A stretch of DNA of 63,140 nucleotides from a bacterium BMS3Bbin14 (lineage in GTDB: Bacteria; Desulfobacterota; Desulfobulbia; Desulfobulbales; Desulfobulbaceae): positions 1 through 63,140 of the forward strand of contig BDTX01000023.1 in NCBI GenBank assembly GCA_002897615.1. Reading direction: 5' to 3'. Position numbers and translations under genes: made by a program. Under the pieces are notes generated by a model. The model did not search any database. It worked only from the letters and a program-made list of their open reading frames with translations, and had not been told where the DNA came from. How positions within the stretch are numbered: the stretch's first letter is position 1; each line of letters starts with the position of its first letter. Below are positions 36,509-47,561 of this stretch, piece by piece.

Positions 36509-36733
36509 TAATAGCCAAAAAAATCAATCGTGACACATTACCACGGATCGTCTTTTTATTTAACAAAAAAGTAGCAGTCAGGGAGCCGTAATGAAGGCCG
36601 GAGACCGGGAAACGGAAGGATGGCGACCGGTCCGCAAGGCGACAAGACGCCAGCCCCTTACGGCCTGCCCCGGCGGGGCGCCGGAGACCGGGGTCGGGCG
36701 GGAGCATAGCTGGAGGATGGCTGACTCTGGAGG

Positions 36734-36779
36734 GGCGTCCGGCCCTGTTCACGCGGGGCAGAGAACAGGGCCGGACGCC
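36734..36779. other. Strong hairpin downstream of the PpiD-like gene
   Basis: Perfect 17-bp stem GGCGTCCGGCCCTGTTC (36734-36750) with its complement at 36763-36779 and a 12-nt loop. It lies 15 bp past the PpiD-like stop on the minus strand. No T-run follows, so it is not a classical intrinsic terminator; it may protect the mRNA 3' end or aid Rho-dependent termination. Confidence 0.6.
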
Positions 36780-36794
36780 GGTGGCTTTAAGCCG

Positions 36795-38684
36795 CTACTG
36801 CAAGATCTGCTCATTGGTCCAGATTTTAGATTTGCTCTGCATATACACAAGCCAATCCCTGAGCAACCGGCTCTGGGCCGAGGCCAGAAGCTGGGCTTTC
36901 AACTGCTGACGCTGGGCTTTGTTGATTTCCTCCGCCCCCTCCCGTCTCGCCTTCAGCTGAAAAACATAAAATTCGTTGCCGACAGCTACCGGCTCCCTGG
37001 GCAGAGGATTTTTCAACGACAGGGCAAAGGCCTGAACAACCACCTGGCGCGGAATACCGGCTCCCGCGGCGGAACGTTTCAGATAACCAGACTCTTGCAG
37101 CCGGGCGGTGCCGCTCACGACGGCGGCAAGTCCTTTCTTCTCGCGGGCCGCCTTCAAGAGGGACTCCGCCGCCTGCCGGGCCAGCTCGACCCCCTTTTCC
37201 TTCCGGTAATCCGCCACCACCCGGTCGCGGACGTCCTTCAGGGCAGGCACCACCGACTCCTGGATATCATCGACAAACAGGATAGCATAGCCCTTGCCGG
37301 TCTCGACCAGGGAGCTGAGTTCTCCCTTTTTCAGGCGAAAGGCCTCCTGCAGAAACTTCGGGTCGGCGACAATTGTTTTCGGCGGCGCACTGCGGCTGAA
37401 ATAACCCGTTTCGATGACCTTCTCGCTCTTGTTGTTCTGGCTGTACTTTTTGAGACTGCCTGAACGGATAATGTCTTCATAGGCAGTGGAGGCGCGTTTA
37501 AACGCCTGCGCTTTCGCCAGCCGCCGTTTCATGGCGGCCGCTATTTCGCCCTTGACCTGATCGAAGGAACGGGTGAAAGCCGGCCGCACCGCTACCAGTT
37601 TGATGATATGATAGCCAAATGGTGACTCGACGACCCCGCTTATTTCGCCAGGCTTGAGGCTGAAAACCACATCATCAAAAGACTTGACCATCCGGCCGCG
37701 GCTGAAAAAGCCGAGATCGCCGCCGGTGGCGGCAGTGGGGCCCTCGGAATATTTTCTGGCCGCCGCGGCAAAATCCATCCCGCCCCGGACCAGTTTTAAA
37801 ACCGCTTCCGCTTTCTTCTTCTCGGCCTCGCGCACCTGGTTACTGTCCTTCTTGGACACCTTGAAAAAGATATGGAGGGCATGACGCTGTTCCGGTACTC
37901 TGAATTTTGCCTTCTCCGCCTCGTACTGCGCCTTGACCGCACCGTCGGCGAGCTTGATCTTGTCCATATACCGATCAACATCAAAATAGAGATACTTGAG
38001 GCGGATCTTCGGCTCGGAGCGATAATTATCCCGGTGCTTTTGGTACCAGGCCGCCAGGTCCTTATCTTTCACTTCAACCTTGTCCTGAAAATCCTCTCCC
38101 TTCATAACAACATAGGCCAGCTTCACTTCCTCCTTGGCATAATCAAGCCGACTTTGTACCTCGTTGTCGTCGACCAGGGCAAATTCGCGAATACTGTCGC
38201 TGACCCGCTGGATCAGCAGGTCATGCCGCAGTCCCGCTTCAAACGAGGCCGGGGTCATTTTGTTCTGGGACAGTACGGACCGGTAGTGCTTCATGTCAAA
38301 ATGGCCGTTTTGCTTAAAAACATCCATATTCTTAATTTTCAGCTGGATGGCCAGCTTGCTGACGGGAATACCCATAGCACGGCCGCCCTGCCGCAGCAGC
38401 TCATCCCTGATGAGCTGGCCCAGAACCTGGCGTTTCAAGTTCAGTTTTTTAAGAATGGCCGGGGGGATTGAGCCGCCGAATTGCTGCCGGTAATTCTCAA
38501 GTAGCCGATCATAGCTGCTCTGAAAATCCCGGACCGGGATGTCCTCTCCATTCACCACGGCAACGGAATTGCGCTTGTTCATGAAATTGGTGCCGACCCC
38601 CCAAAAGACGAAGACAATTATAATGGCCAGCACCATGATCTGGATCACCGTGGACTGGGCCTGTTTCCGTAACATAGTCAGCAT
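36795..38684 (-). CDS. ppiD: PpiD-like membrane-anchored periplasmic chaperone/peptidyl-prolyl isomerase
   Basis: 629 residues from ATG 38684, which has AGGAG 10 bp upstream; an earlier ATG at 38720 lacks one. N-terminal MLTMLRKQAQSTVIQIMVL and a single membrane helix (about 13-33) precede a SurA-like N domain, a parvulin domain (ALHIFFKVSKKD ... YSEGPTAATGGDLGFFSRGRM ... FSLKPGEISGVVESPFGYHIIKL, about 255-355) and a helical C-terminal part. It assists folding of secreted and outer-membrane proteins. The parvulin motif is well preserved. A 19-bp tandem duplication lies just upstream. Confidence 0.87.
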   Translation of the reverse strand: MLTMLRKQAQSTVIQIMVLAIIIVFVFWGVGTNFMNKRNSVAVVNGEDIPVRDFQSSYDRLLENYRQQFGGSIPPAILKKLNLKRQVLGQLIRDELLRQGGRAMGIPVSKLAIQLKIKNMDVFKQNGHFDMKHYRSVLSQNKMTPASFEAGLRHDLLIQRVSDSIREFALVDDNEVQSRLDYAKEEVKLAYVVMKGEDFQDKVEVKDKDLAAWYQKHRDNYRSEPKIRLKYLYFDVDRYMDKIKLADGAVKAQYEAEKAKFRVPEQRHALHIFFKVSKKDSNQVREAEKKKAEAVLKLVRGGMDFAAAARKYSEGPTAATGGDLGFFSRGRMVKSFDDVVFSLKPGEISGVVESPFGYHIIKLVAVRPAFTRSFDQVKGEIAAAMKRRLAKAQAFKRASTAYEDIIRSGSLKKYSQNNKSEKVIETGYFSRSAPPKTIVADPKFLQEAFRLKKGELSSLVETGKGYAILFVDDIQESVVPALKDVRDRVVADYRKEKGVELARQAAESLLKAAREKKGLAAVVSGTARLQESGYLKRSAAGAGIPRQVVVQAFALSLKNPLPREPVAVGNEFYVFQLKARREGAEEINKAQRQQLKAQLLASAQSRLLRDWLVYMQSKSKIWTNEQILQ

Positions 38685-38711
38685 AGTCTGTCTGCTCCTT
38701 AAATAATAAAC

Positions 38712-38749
38712 AAAAGGCAAATACGTACGAAAAAGGCAAATACGTACGA
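38712..38749. repeat. Tandem 19-bp duplication upstream of ppiD
   Basis: AAAAGGCAAATACGTACGA occurs twice back to back (38712-38730, 38731-38749). The TACGTA core is palindromic. It lies 28-65 bp before the ppiD start on the opposite strand. Confidence 0.8.
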
Positions 38750-38835
38750 GTTAGTGCCAAAATTAGAAATGATGGCTATCATTACCCTGAAATCGGGCTA
38801 ACTTGCCAGTGAAAAATGCAAGGCTTACCGGGAAC

Positions 38836-38855
38836 ATGAATGATCGACCATTCAT
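38836..38855. promoter_or_regulatory. Near-perfect 20-bp palindrome, candidate operator
   Basis: ATGAATGATCGACCATTCAT matches its reverse complement at 18 of 20 positions. It is 24 bp upstream of the dsrC -35 and lies between two divergent genes. AATG...CATT dyads of this kind are typical TetR-family binding sites. Confidence 0.5.
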
Positions 38856-38878
38856 TTTAAAAAAAACAGGCCGTGTAC

Positions 38879-38907
38879 TTGACAAAGGAGTTGTGCTATA
38901 GTAAATA
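38879..38907 (+). promoter_or_regulatory. Probable dsrC promoter
   Basis: Perfect -35 TTGACA at 38879-38884, 17-bp spacer, -10 TAAATA at 38902-38907, about 66 bp before the dsrC start. Confidence 0.55.
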
Positions 38908-38973
38908 TTTCACACTCTGTGTATATGGGAAAAATGATCAAATCAATAATGACTTTGCACCAAGGAGGAAAAC

Positions 38974-39297
38974 ATGGCAGCAGTTATCGAACACAACGGT
39001 AAAACCTATAATGTTGATGAAGACGGATTTCTCGCCAATGGTATGGAGGAGTGGGATGAAGGCTGGGTCGATTACGTCAAAAGCGCCGAAGGAATCAGTG
39101 AATTGACCGACGAACACCAGAAAGTCATCGATGCTCTCCAGGAGTATTACAAGAAGAACGGCATTGCCCCGATGGTACGTATTCTTTCCAAAACCACAGG
39201 TTTTCCCCTGAAACGTATCTACGAGCTGTTCCCCAGCGGACCCGGCAAAGGAGCATGTAAGATGGCCGGCCTGCCCAAACCGACTGGTTGTGTCTAA
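38974..39297 (+). CDS. dsrC: DsrC, sulfur-carrier protein of dissimilatory sulfite reduction
   Basis: 107 residues. DsrC delivers or accepts sulfur as a trisulfide during dissimilatory sulfite reduction with DsrAB and the membrane DsrMKJOP complex. The C-terminal arm GKGACKMAGLPKPTGCV carries both functional cysteines, Cys95 and penultimate Cys106, ten residues apart as in true DsrC rather than TusE-like forms. The RBS is an ideal AGGAGG, and an intrinsic terminator follows 28 bp after the stop, so this is a strongly expressed single-gene unit, as usual for dsrC away from dsrAB. This is the best metabolic marker in the window. Confidence 0.96.
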   Translation: MAAVIEHNGKTYNVDEDGFLANGMEEWDEGWVDYVKSAEGISELTDEHQKVIDALQEYYKKNGIAPMVRILSKTTGFPLKRIYELFPSGPGKGACKMAGLPKPTGCV

Positions 39298-39324
39298 TCA
39301 GTAGCAGGGCATTTTGAAGTTTAC

Positions 39325-39358
39325 GGGGAAGGTTGCCTGCAACCTTCCCCTTTTTTTT
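39325..39358 (+). terminator. Intrinsic terminator of dsrC
   Basis: Perfect 11-bp stem GGGGAAGGTTG / CAACCTTCCCC with a CCTG loop, followed directly by eight T. Confidence 0.92.
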
Positions 39359-39466
39359 GCCGGACCCAATATCCGAAGTAAGGGTTTACGCAAAATAAGC
39401 AACCATCGTCTTGATCACCGATCAGCCGGGCTCTTCCCCTGTTTTATTCGTGCGGCAATACTATGT

Positions 39467-39687
39467 CCTGAATCCGTGAGCGTTCGAGAATGGTACAGAT
39501 TGCAAGGCGGCAACGAGGTTGATTATCCTGGCGTGATATCAACGGGTTGCCAACGCAGCAGATGTGCCGTTATCGGGCGGACCGCAGGGCGGCGCGGTGA
39601 AGACCTGCGAATGCAGTTTATTTGATAATGATGCAATAAATTCAACATATTGCCTGGAATATCACCTCAAGCCGTCACGGATCCAGG
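39467..39687 (-). mobile_element. IS1380-type MITE, copy E (221 bp, intact, reversed)
   Basis: Ends CCTGAATCCGTGA and TCACGGATCCAGG, with 5-bp target duplications TATGT at 39462-39466 and 39688-39692. The GGATCC variant end equals the end of the IS at 422-434. The insertion split the TAG stop of the ATP-grasp gene; the gene now ends inside the element. An extra T near the right end (CAGATTGCAAGG) shifts its internal frame relative to other copies. Confidence 0.92.
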
Positions 39688-40478
39688 TATGTTGTACCCT
39701 GCCGGCCATGCCGCTGTAACTGCCCGGCAACGAGGGCGGCATGAATCTTCTCCACCGCGCGGTCATAATCATCCTGGCAGATCCGGGCGCCGCGCAGGCC
39801 GCCGCGCAGATTTATTTCCGTCAGCCGAAAATCGCCGGCCGGCGACAGCAGCAAATCAATATGGGCATAGGGGAAACCGGACCGCGCCATGACCTTATGG
39901 CAGAATTCGGCCTGTTCCGCACTCAAAACCCAGGGCGACCCGGTGCCGCCGCAATGCAGATTATGGCGAAAGTTGTGCGGATTGTGTCGCTGGTATGCGT
40001 CCACGGTATCACCCAGCATGACGACCCGGACATCGCAACACTCCTCCTGAAACGGCTGGGCCACAAAGGGAAAGCGAAGCACGCCCAGAACCGCCTGGCT
40101 GTACACCTCTTCGATGGATGAATACAGCAGGACCCCCAGGCCGCCATTAGCGCGGTCAATTTTGCAGACAACCCGTTCCACTCCCTGTTTGCCATATTCA
40201 GAGACCAGGCGCATCATGTCGTGCATGTCATAAACCGGCGCCGTGCCCGGGATCATGAAGCGGCCAAGCAGCCGGGCCTGGAACACCTTGGAACGGCTGC
40301 AGAGCTGGGAGGTTGCGGAGGGAAACAAGACTACGCCCCGGGCCACCAGGTCGAGTAACAGGTGTTCCTCCCCCGGCCTGAGCCGCACCCGGCCGATAAC
40401 GATATCGCCGGCGCTCAATTCCTCGAAAGACTCGAAGAGCGTCTTGTTGTCATGGATAATCCGGGGTTCCACGCTCAC
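39675..40478 (-). CDS. ATP-grasp family protein, C-terminus altered by a MITE
   Basis: 267 residues from GTG 40478 (TTG 40481 adds one codon; no clear ribosome site before either). Glutathione-synthetase/RimK-like ATP-grasp features: SRSKVFQARLLGRFMIPGTAP, VCKIDRANGGLGVLLYSS (lysine and glycine loop), FQEECCDVRVVMLGD, YAHIDLLLS and LTEINLRGGLRG (metal-binding E-x-N). It probably ligates a carboxylate to an amine; the substrate is unknown. The last four residues, YLDP, and the TGA are encoded by the inserted MITE. Removing the element and one duplication gives an immediate TAG after QGTT, so the ancestral protein was four residues shorter. Confidence 0.78.
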   Translation of the reverse strand: MSVEPRIIHDNKTLFESFEELSAGDIVIGRVRLRPGEEHLLLDLVARGVVLFPSATSQLCSRSKVFQARLLGRFMIPGTAPVYDMHDMMRLVSEYGKQGVERVVCKIDRANGGLGVLLYSSIEEVYSQAVLGVLRFPFVAQPFQEECCDVRVVMLGDTVDAYQRHNPHNFRHNLHCGGTGSPWVLSAEQAEFCHKVMARSGFPYAHIDLLLSPAGDFRLTEINLRGGLRGARICQDDYDRAVEKIHAALVAGQLQRHGRQGTTYLDP

Positions 40479-40610
40479 CAAACCATGTCGCCGAAAGGTT
40501 GACGAGAGAAGCCGATATCGGCGTTATACCGGCCGGGGACTTCATCCCCGCTTGCCCGGGGCGCCAAGCTGCCGCCGTCATCCCGGACATAACAGGTGCC
40601 GACAGGCACT

Positions 40611-43104
<2,494 letters not shown>

Positions 43105-43257
43105 GGTTCACCTCGTCTGTCATAGATTGTCCGGTATGGACTCCATTGTCGATATTTTTTAATCATAGCAAAGAATCATTTTGAAGTCGATCAGGTTTTC
43201 ATGGTATACCAGAGAACAACTATCAAACGCACTCGCCACGATTATCCGGGATAAAAA

Positions 43258-44271
43258 ATGCATATCATAATTACCGGCGGCGCCGGTTATATCGGCAGTC
43301 ATACCTGTCTGGAACTGCTCAACGCCGGGCACCGGGTCACGGTCATCGACAACCTGAGCAACTCCAGCGAAGAGGCACTCCGGCGGGTGCGGGATCTCAC
43401 CGGCAAACCCCTGGAGTTTTTTAAAGCCGACCTGCTGGATATCAAGGCCGTGGACCGGGTCTTCGGCCTGTGCGGCGATGCCCGGGCCGTAATCCATTTC
43501 GCCGGACTCAAGGCGGTGGGCGAATCCGTGGACCGGCCCCTGCTCTACTACCGGAACAACCTCGGCGGCACCATGAATCTCTGCCGGGTCATGCAGGACA
43601 GAGGGGTCAAAAACATCGTCTTCAGCTCATCGGCCACCGTGTACGGCAATCCGGCGAGCGTGCCCATCAAGGAAGATTTTCCCCTCTCCTGCACCAACCC
43701 CTACGGCCGGACCAAGCTGATGATCGAGGATATCCTCCGCGACCTGAACGTGTCCGACGGGGACTGGAACGTGGCGCTGCTGCGCTACTTCAACCCCGTG
43801 GGCGCCCATGAGAGCGGCCGGATCGGTGAGGATCCGAACGATATTCCCAACAACCTGATACCCTATATCTCGCAGGTGGCGGTCGGCAAGCTGCAGGAAC
43901 TGTCGGTCTTCGGCAACGATTACCCCACTCCGGACGGCACCGGCGTCCGTGATTACATCCATGTTGTCGACCTGGCTCTCGGCCACCTGAGCGCCCTGGA
44001 AAAACTGAATACCAACCCCGGCGTGGTGACCTACAACCTCGGCACCGGCCGGGGTTACAGTGTCCTTGACATGGTCCGGGCCTTTGCCCGGGCCAGCGGC
44101 CGGGAGATCAAGTATAAAATTACCGGCCGCCGGCCCGGCGACATCGCCCGGTGCTACGCCGACCCGTCACTGGCCGAGGCGGAACTGGGCTGGAAGGCCC
44201 GGCGTGGTATTGACGAGATGTGCATCGACACCTGGCGCTGGCAGTCGCAGAATCCCGACGGTTACAAATAA
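43258..44271 (+). CDS. galE: UDP-glucose 4-epimerase
   Basis: 337 residues. Interconverts UDP-glucose and UDP-galactose for LPS and capsule sugars. NAD-binding GGAGYIGSHTCLELL at about 7-21, SSSATVYG (catalytic Ser about 123), and the catalytic pair Y-x3-K in NPYGRTK (Tyr about 149), followed by LLRYFNPVGAHESGRIGE and DGTGVRDYIHVVDLA. This is the standard GalE1 layout and length. Transcribed singly; the upstream gene is divergent. Confidence 0.94.
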   Translation: MHIIITGGAGYIGSHTCLELLNAGHRVTVIDNLSNSSEEALRRVRDLTGKPLEFFKADLLDIKAVDRVFGLCGDARAVIHFAGLKAVGESVDRPLLYYRNNLGGTMNLCRVMQDRGVKNIVFSSSATVYGNPASVPIKEDFPLSCTNPYGRTKLMIEDILRDLNVSDGDWNVALLRYFNPVGAHESGRIGEDPNDIPNNLIPYISQVAVGKLQELSVFGNDYPTPDGTGVRDYIHVVDLALGHLSALEKLNTNPGVVTYNLGTGRGYSVLDMVRAFARASGREIKYKITGRRPGDIARCYADPSLAEAELGWKARRGIDEMCIDTWRWQSQNPDGYK

Positions 44272-44305
44272 ACATAACGGCGGCCCTCCACCCGGGAACT
44301 ATTGC

Positions 44306-44327
44306 AAAACTGAAATTTCCAGTTTTT
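44306..44327 (+). terminator. Weak terminator-like hairpin after galE
   Basis: AAAACTG / CAGTTTT stem of 7 bp with a 7-nt loop, ending in a short T-run. AT-rich and weak. Confidence 0.3.
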
Positions 44328-44350
44328 CTCTAAAAAATACAAAACTCTAA

Positions 44351-44572
44351 AAACACAATATTGTCAGGTCCGGGGCCAACCGGCAGGAAAAATCCCCCGG
44401 GGGTTATTTCTCTGCCTGGACCCTGTTTTTTCGTCACACCGTTGACAAAGGCGCAGATGTCGCTTACTTGTTGTTGGCATTCCTTGCCGGGGCGGGGCAT
44501 CTCTGTTACCTGCACGCACCGGATACCTGGCATAAGGCGCTGATTAATTTTCTCAACACCTTAAACAACTGA
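44351..44572 (+). pseudogene. Orphan coding-like fragment without a start codon
   Basis: A frame with GC-rich, gene-like codon use reads GYFSAWTLFFRHTVDKGADV, then AYLLLAFLAGAGHLCYLHAP and DTWHKALINFLNTLNN to a TGA at 44570-44572. Upstream the frame opens at a stop (44348-44350) with no ATG, GTG or TTG before the hydrophobic part. It may be the 3' remnant of a small membrane protein gene or use an unusual start. No homologue recognised. Confidence 0.3.
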
Positions 44573-44600
44573 TTCTTCCACCTCCGACCTTACTATATAT

Positions 44601-47093
44601 ATGGGAAAAACATTAATTATAGCCGAGAAGCCAAGCGTTGCCGCCGATATCGTCAAGGCGCTGCCCGGCAAATTCACCAGAACGAAAACCCATTATGAAA
44701 ACGATGACTACATCGTTTCCCATGCCATCGGCCACCTGGTATCAATCGCCTATCCCGAGGAAATCGATCCCCGGTTCCAGAAATGGAACCTGGAGAACCT
44801 GCCCATTCTGCCGGAAGAATTTCCCCTCGCCGTCCTGCCGGCAACAAAATCGCAGTACAACGCCCTGTGCAAATTGATCCGCCGCCGCGACGTGTCGGTC
44901 ATTGTCAACGGCTGTGACGCCGGCCGTGAAGGTGAACTGATTTTCAAATACATCCTCAAGCAGGCCTCGACCAGCTCTGTTGCCGCCAAGACTATCCGGC
45001 GGCTCTGGCTGCAGTCCATGACCATGGGGGCCATCCGTGACGGCCTGGCCAACCTGCGCGACAACAGCGAGATGCTGCCGCTGGAGGATACGGCCATGTG
45101 CCGATCGGAATCAGACTGGTTGATCGGCATCAACGCCACCCGCGCCCTGACCAGTTACAATTCCCGTTTCGGTGGATTCCGTAAAACTCCTTGCGGCCGG
45201 GTGCAGACGCCGACCCTGTCCATGATCGTCAAAAGGGAGAATGAACGCCGCAGTTTTACCCCCGTAACCTACTGGGAACTCCACGCCACCTTCGCCTATA
45301 ACGACCACACCTACGAAGGGGTCTGGATCGATCGGGATTTCAGGAAGGACAAGAGCAATCCCCACGGCCGGCAAAACCGTATCTGGGACAGTACCCGGGC
45401 CGAAGAGATTACCGGGCGCTGCACCGGCAAAGAGGCAACGGTTGAGGAAACCAGCAAAAAAACGACCCAGAGATCCCCCTTGCTGTTTGACTTGACCGCC
45501 CTGCAGCGCGAGGCCAACAGCCGCTTCGGTTTTTCAGCCAAGAATACCCTGGCCATCGCCCAGGCCCTCTATGAGCGCCACAAGCTGATTACCTATCCGC
45601 GGACCGACAGCCGGCATCTGCCCGGCGACTACCTCCCCACGGTGCGCGAGGTGGTTACCCGGCAGAAAGGCTGGCAGCTGGGCAGCTTTGCCGAGGAAGC
45701 GCTGAATAAAAAATATCTACGCCAGGACGGCCGGATTTTCAACAATGCCAAGATCAGTGACCATTTTGCCATTATTCCCACCTCGAACCTGCCAAAAAAC
45801 CTGAGCGAGGCCGAGTTTAAAATCTACCTGATGATTGCCCGGCGCTTTCTCTCCGTCTTTTTCCCGCCGGCCGTGTACCACAACACCAGGAGGATCAGCA
45901 CGGTGGAGCAGGAGCCCTTTCTCACCGAAGGAAAAATCCTGGTGGAACCCGGCTGGAAGGCCATCTACGGGAAGAACCAGGAAGAAAAGACCCTGCAGCC
46001 CCTGCCGCCGGAGGCGAAGGTCCTGTGCCGCGAAATCGACCGGCAGGAATATGAAACCAAACCGCCGCCGCGTTACAACGAGGCCACCCTGTTGTCGGCC
46101 ATGGAGCACTCCGGCAAACTGATCGATGACGAGGAACTGGCCGAGGCCATGAAGGAACACGGCCTCGGGACCCCGTCCACCCGGGCGGCCATTATCGAAA
46201 AACTGATTAAAGATAAATACATGGTCCGGGAACAGCGCGAACTGGTGCCAACCGGCAAGGCCTTCGAACTTTTATCCCTGCTGGAGGCCATGAAAATCGA
46301 AGTCCTGGCCTCCCCTGAGCTCACCGGCGAGTGGGAGTACAAGCTCAACCAGATCCTGCGGGGCGGCATGACCCGGGAACAATTCATGGCCGAAATAAGG
46401 CAGACGACCAGCAAAATCGTCAACCAGGTCAAAGGGTTCAAGGACAACGAAGGACAAAAACAGGAAGCGCCGTTTTCACCGCTTGACGGGGTCCGTTATT
46501 TTGAGACGCCCACCGCCTATATCTCTGAAGATGAAAAAACCATGCTGCGCAAGGTGATCGGCGGCCGGGTCATGGAACAAAAGGAGATCGTCGCCCTGCT
46601 GCGGGGAAATACCATCGGCCCCATGGCCGACTTCCGTTCCAAGCAGGGCAAGCCTTTTTCCGCCTCGCTGCGCCTGAAAGACGGTAAAGTGGAATTTCTC
46701 TTTGACAGCGCGAACCAGTTTGACGTCGAGGAAATCAAGAAAACAGCGCCCCTGGGGCTCTCTCCCGTCGACCAGACACCGGTCTTTGAAACTCCGGTCG
46801 CCTTCATGTCCGAGTCCGCCCTGAACGGCGACAGCAAAAAAGGACTGCGAATCAGCAAAATCATCCTTGGCCGCCACATTGATCGGGATTATATTGTTCA
46901 ATTACTGGAAAAAGGCAAGACCGAGCTGATCAACGGTTTTATTTCCAAACGAAAACGTCCTTTTGACGCCTATCTGCTTCTGGATGCCAAGGGAAAACTC
47001 TCTTTTGAATTTCCGCCCCGCAAACCAAGGGGCGGGTCGAAGAAAACAGCAAACAAAACACATGAAAAAAATAAAAAAAATACATCAGGATAA
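44601..47093 (+). CDS. topB: DNA topoisomerase III (type IA)
   Basis: 830 residues. Relaxes and decatenates DNA through a 5'-phosphotyrosine link. Toprim start KTLIIAEKPSVAADIVKAL, VNGCDAGREGELIF (acidic metal site), catalytic Tyr in LITYPRTDSRHLP (about 332), CGRVQTPTL, and STRAAIIEKLIKDKY. The C-terminal third has three topoisomerase C-terminal repeats (FSASLRLKDGKVEF-type), replacing zinc fingers. Its 3' end overlaps rsfS by 32 bp. Confidence 0.93.
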   Translation: MGKTLIIAEKPSVAADIVKALPGKFTRTKTHYENDDYIVSHAIGHLVSIAYPEEIDPRFQKWNLENLPILPEEFPLAVLPATKSQYNALCKLIRRRDVSVIVNGCDAGREGELIFKYILKQASTSSVAAKTIRRLWLQSMTMGAIRDGLANLRDNSEMLPLEDTAMCRSESDWLIGINATRALTSYNSRFGGFRKTPCGRVQTPTLSMIVKRENERRSFTPVTYWELHATFAYNDHTYEGVWIDRDFRKDKSNPHGRQNRIWDSTRAEEITGRCTGKEATVEETSKKTTQRSPLLFDLTALQREANSRFGFSAKNTLAIAQALYERHKLITYPRTDSRHLPGDYLPTVREVVTRQKGWQLGSFAEEALNKKYLRQDGRIFNNAKISDHFAIIPTSNLPKNLSEAEFKIYLMIARRFLSVFFPPAVYHNTRRISTVEQEPFLTEGKILVEPGWKAIYGKNQEEKTLQPLPPEAKVLCREIDRQEYETKPPPRYNEATLLSAMEHSGKLIDDEELAEAMKEHGLGTPSTRAAIIEKLIKDKYMVREQRELVPTGKAFELLSLLEAMKIEVLASPELTGEWEYKLNQILRGGMTREQFMAEIRQTTSKIVNQVKGFKDNEGQKQEAPFSPLDGVRYFETPTAYISEDEKTMLRKVIGGRVMEQKEIVALLRGNTIGPMADFRSKQGKPFSASLRLKDGKVEFLFDSANQFDVEEIKKTAPLGLSPVDQTPVFETPVAFMSESALNGDSKKGLRISKIILGRHIDRDYIVQLLEKGKTELINGFISKRKRPFDAYLLLDAKGKLSFEFPPRKPRGGSKKTANKTHEKNKKNTSG

Positions 47094-47457
47094 AAGCGGC
47101 CGTAAACTGGCCGAACTCTGCGCCCGGGTCGCCATGGACACCAAGGCCGAAGACCTGGTTATCCTTGACGTACGCGGGCTGGCCTCGTTCACCGATTTCT
47201 TCGTCATCATGAGCGGCCGGTCCACGCGGCACGTGCAGGGACTGGCCGTGGTCATTACCGACGAGTTACGTTCCAAACGGATATCCGGCACCGACTGCGA
47301 GGGTCTGGCGGATGGGGAATGGGTGCTCCTTGACTTTGACGACGTTGTGGTGCACATCTTTTATAAGGATTCCAGGTCATTTTACGACCTGGAAGGCCTG
47401 TGGCATGACGCGCCGCGGATCGAACCGGACCCGGCCGCCGGGGAGCAGGAAACATAA
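47062..47457 (+). CDS. rsfS: Ribosomal silencing factor RsfS
   Basis: 131 residues from MKKIKKIHQDKSGRKLAELC; the earlier frame from 46963 overlaps topB too deeply. Binds uL14 on the 50S subunit and blocks subunit joining in starvation. Motifs KAEDLVILDVRGLASFTDFFVI, SGRSTRHVQGLA and GEWVLLDFDDVVVHIFYKDSRSFYDLEGLW are diagnostic. The unusual 32-bp overlap with topB suggests coupled translation. Confidence 0.93.
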   Translation: MKKIKKIHQDKSGRKLAELCARVAMDTKAEDLVILDVRGLASFTDFFVIMSGRSTRHVQGLAVVITDELRSKRISGTDCEGLADGEWVLLDFDDVVVHIFYKDSRSFYDLEGLWHDAPRIEPDPAAGEQET

Positions 47458-47470
47458 CCCGGTCCGGGAG

Positions 47471-47520
47471 CCGTCGCAGGCACCCCGTCTTCACGCGGTT
47501 CCTTCCTGCCGCATAGTTAC
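47471..47520 (+). repeat. Fragment of an IS66-type MITE
   Basis: CGCAGGCACCCCGTCTTCAC followed by GCGGTTCCTTCC and GCATAGTTAC matches the interior of 1153-1309 and the partial copy near 22240-22330. Intact ends and duplications are not visible. Confidence 0.5.
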
Positions 47521-47561
47521 CAACCCCATGAGGGGATACGTCCGGGACAAGAGATAAGGCA

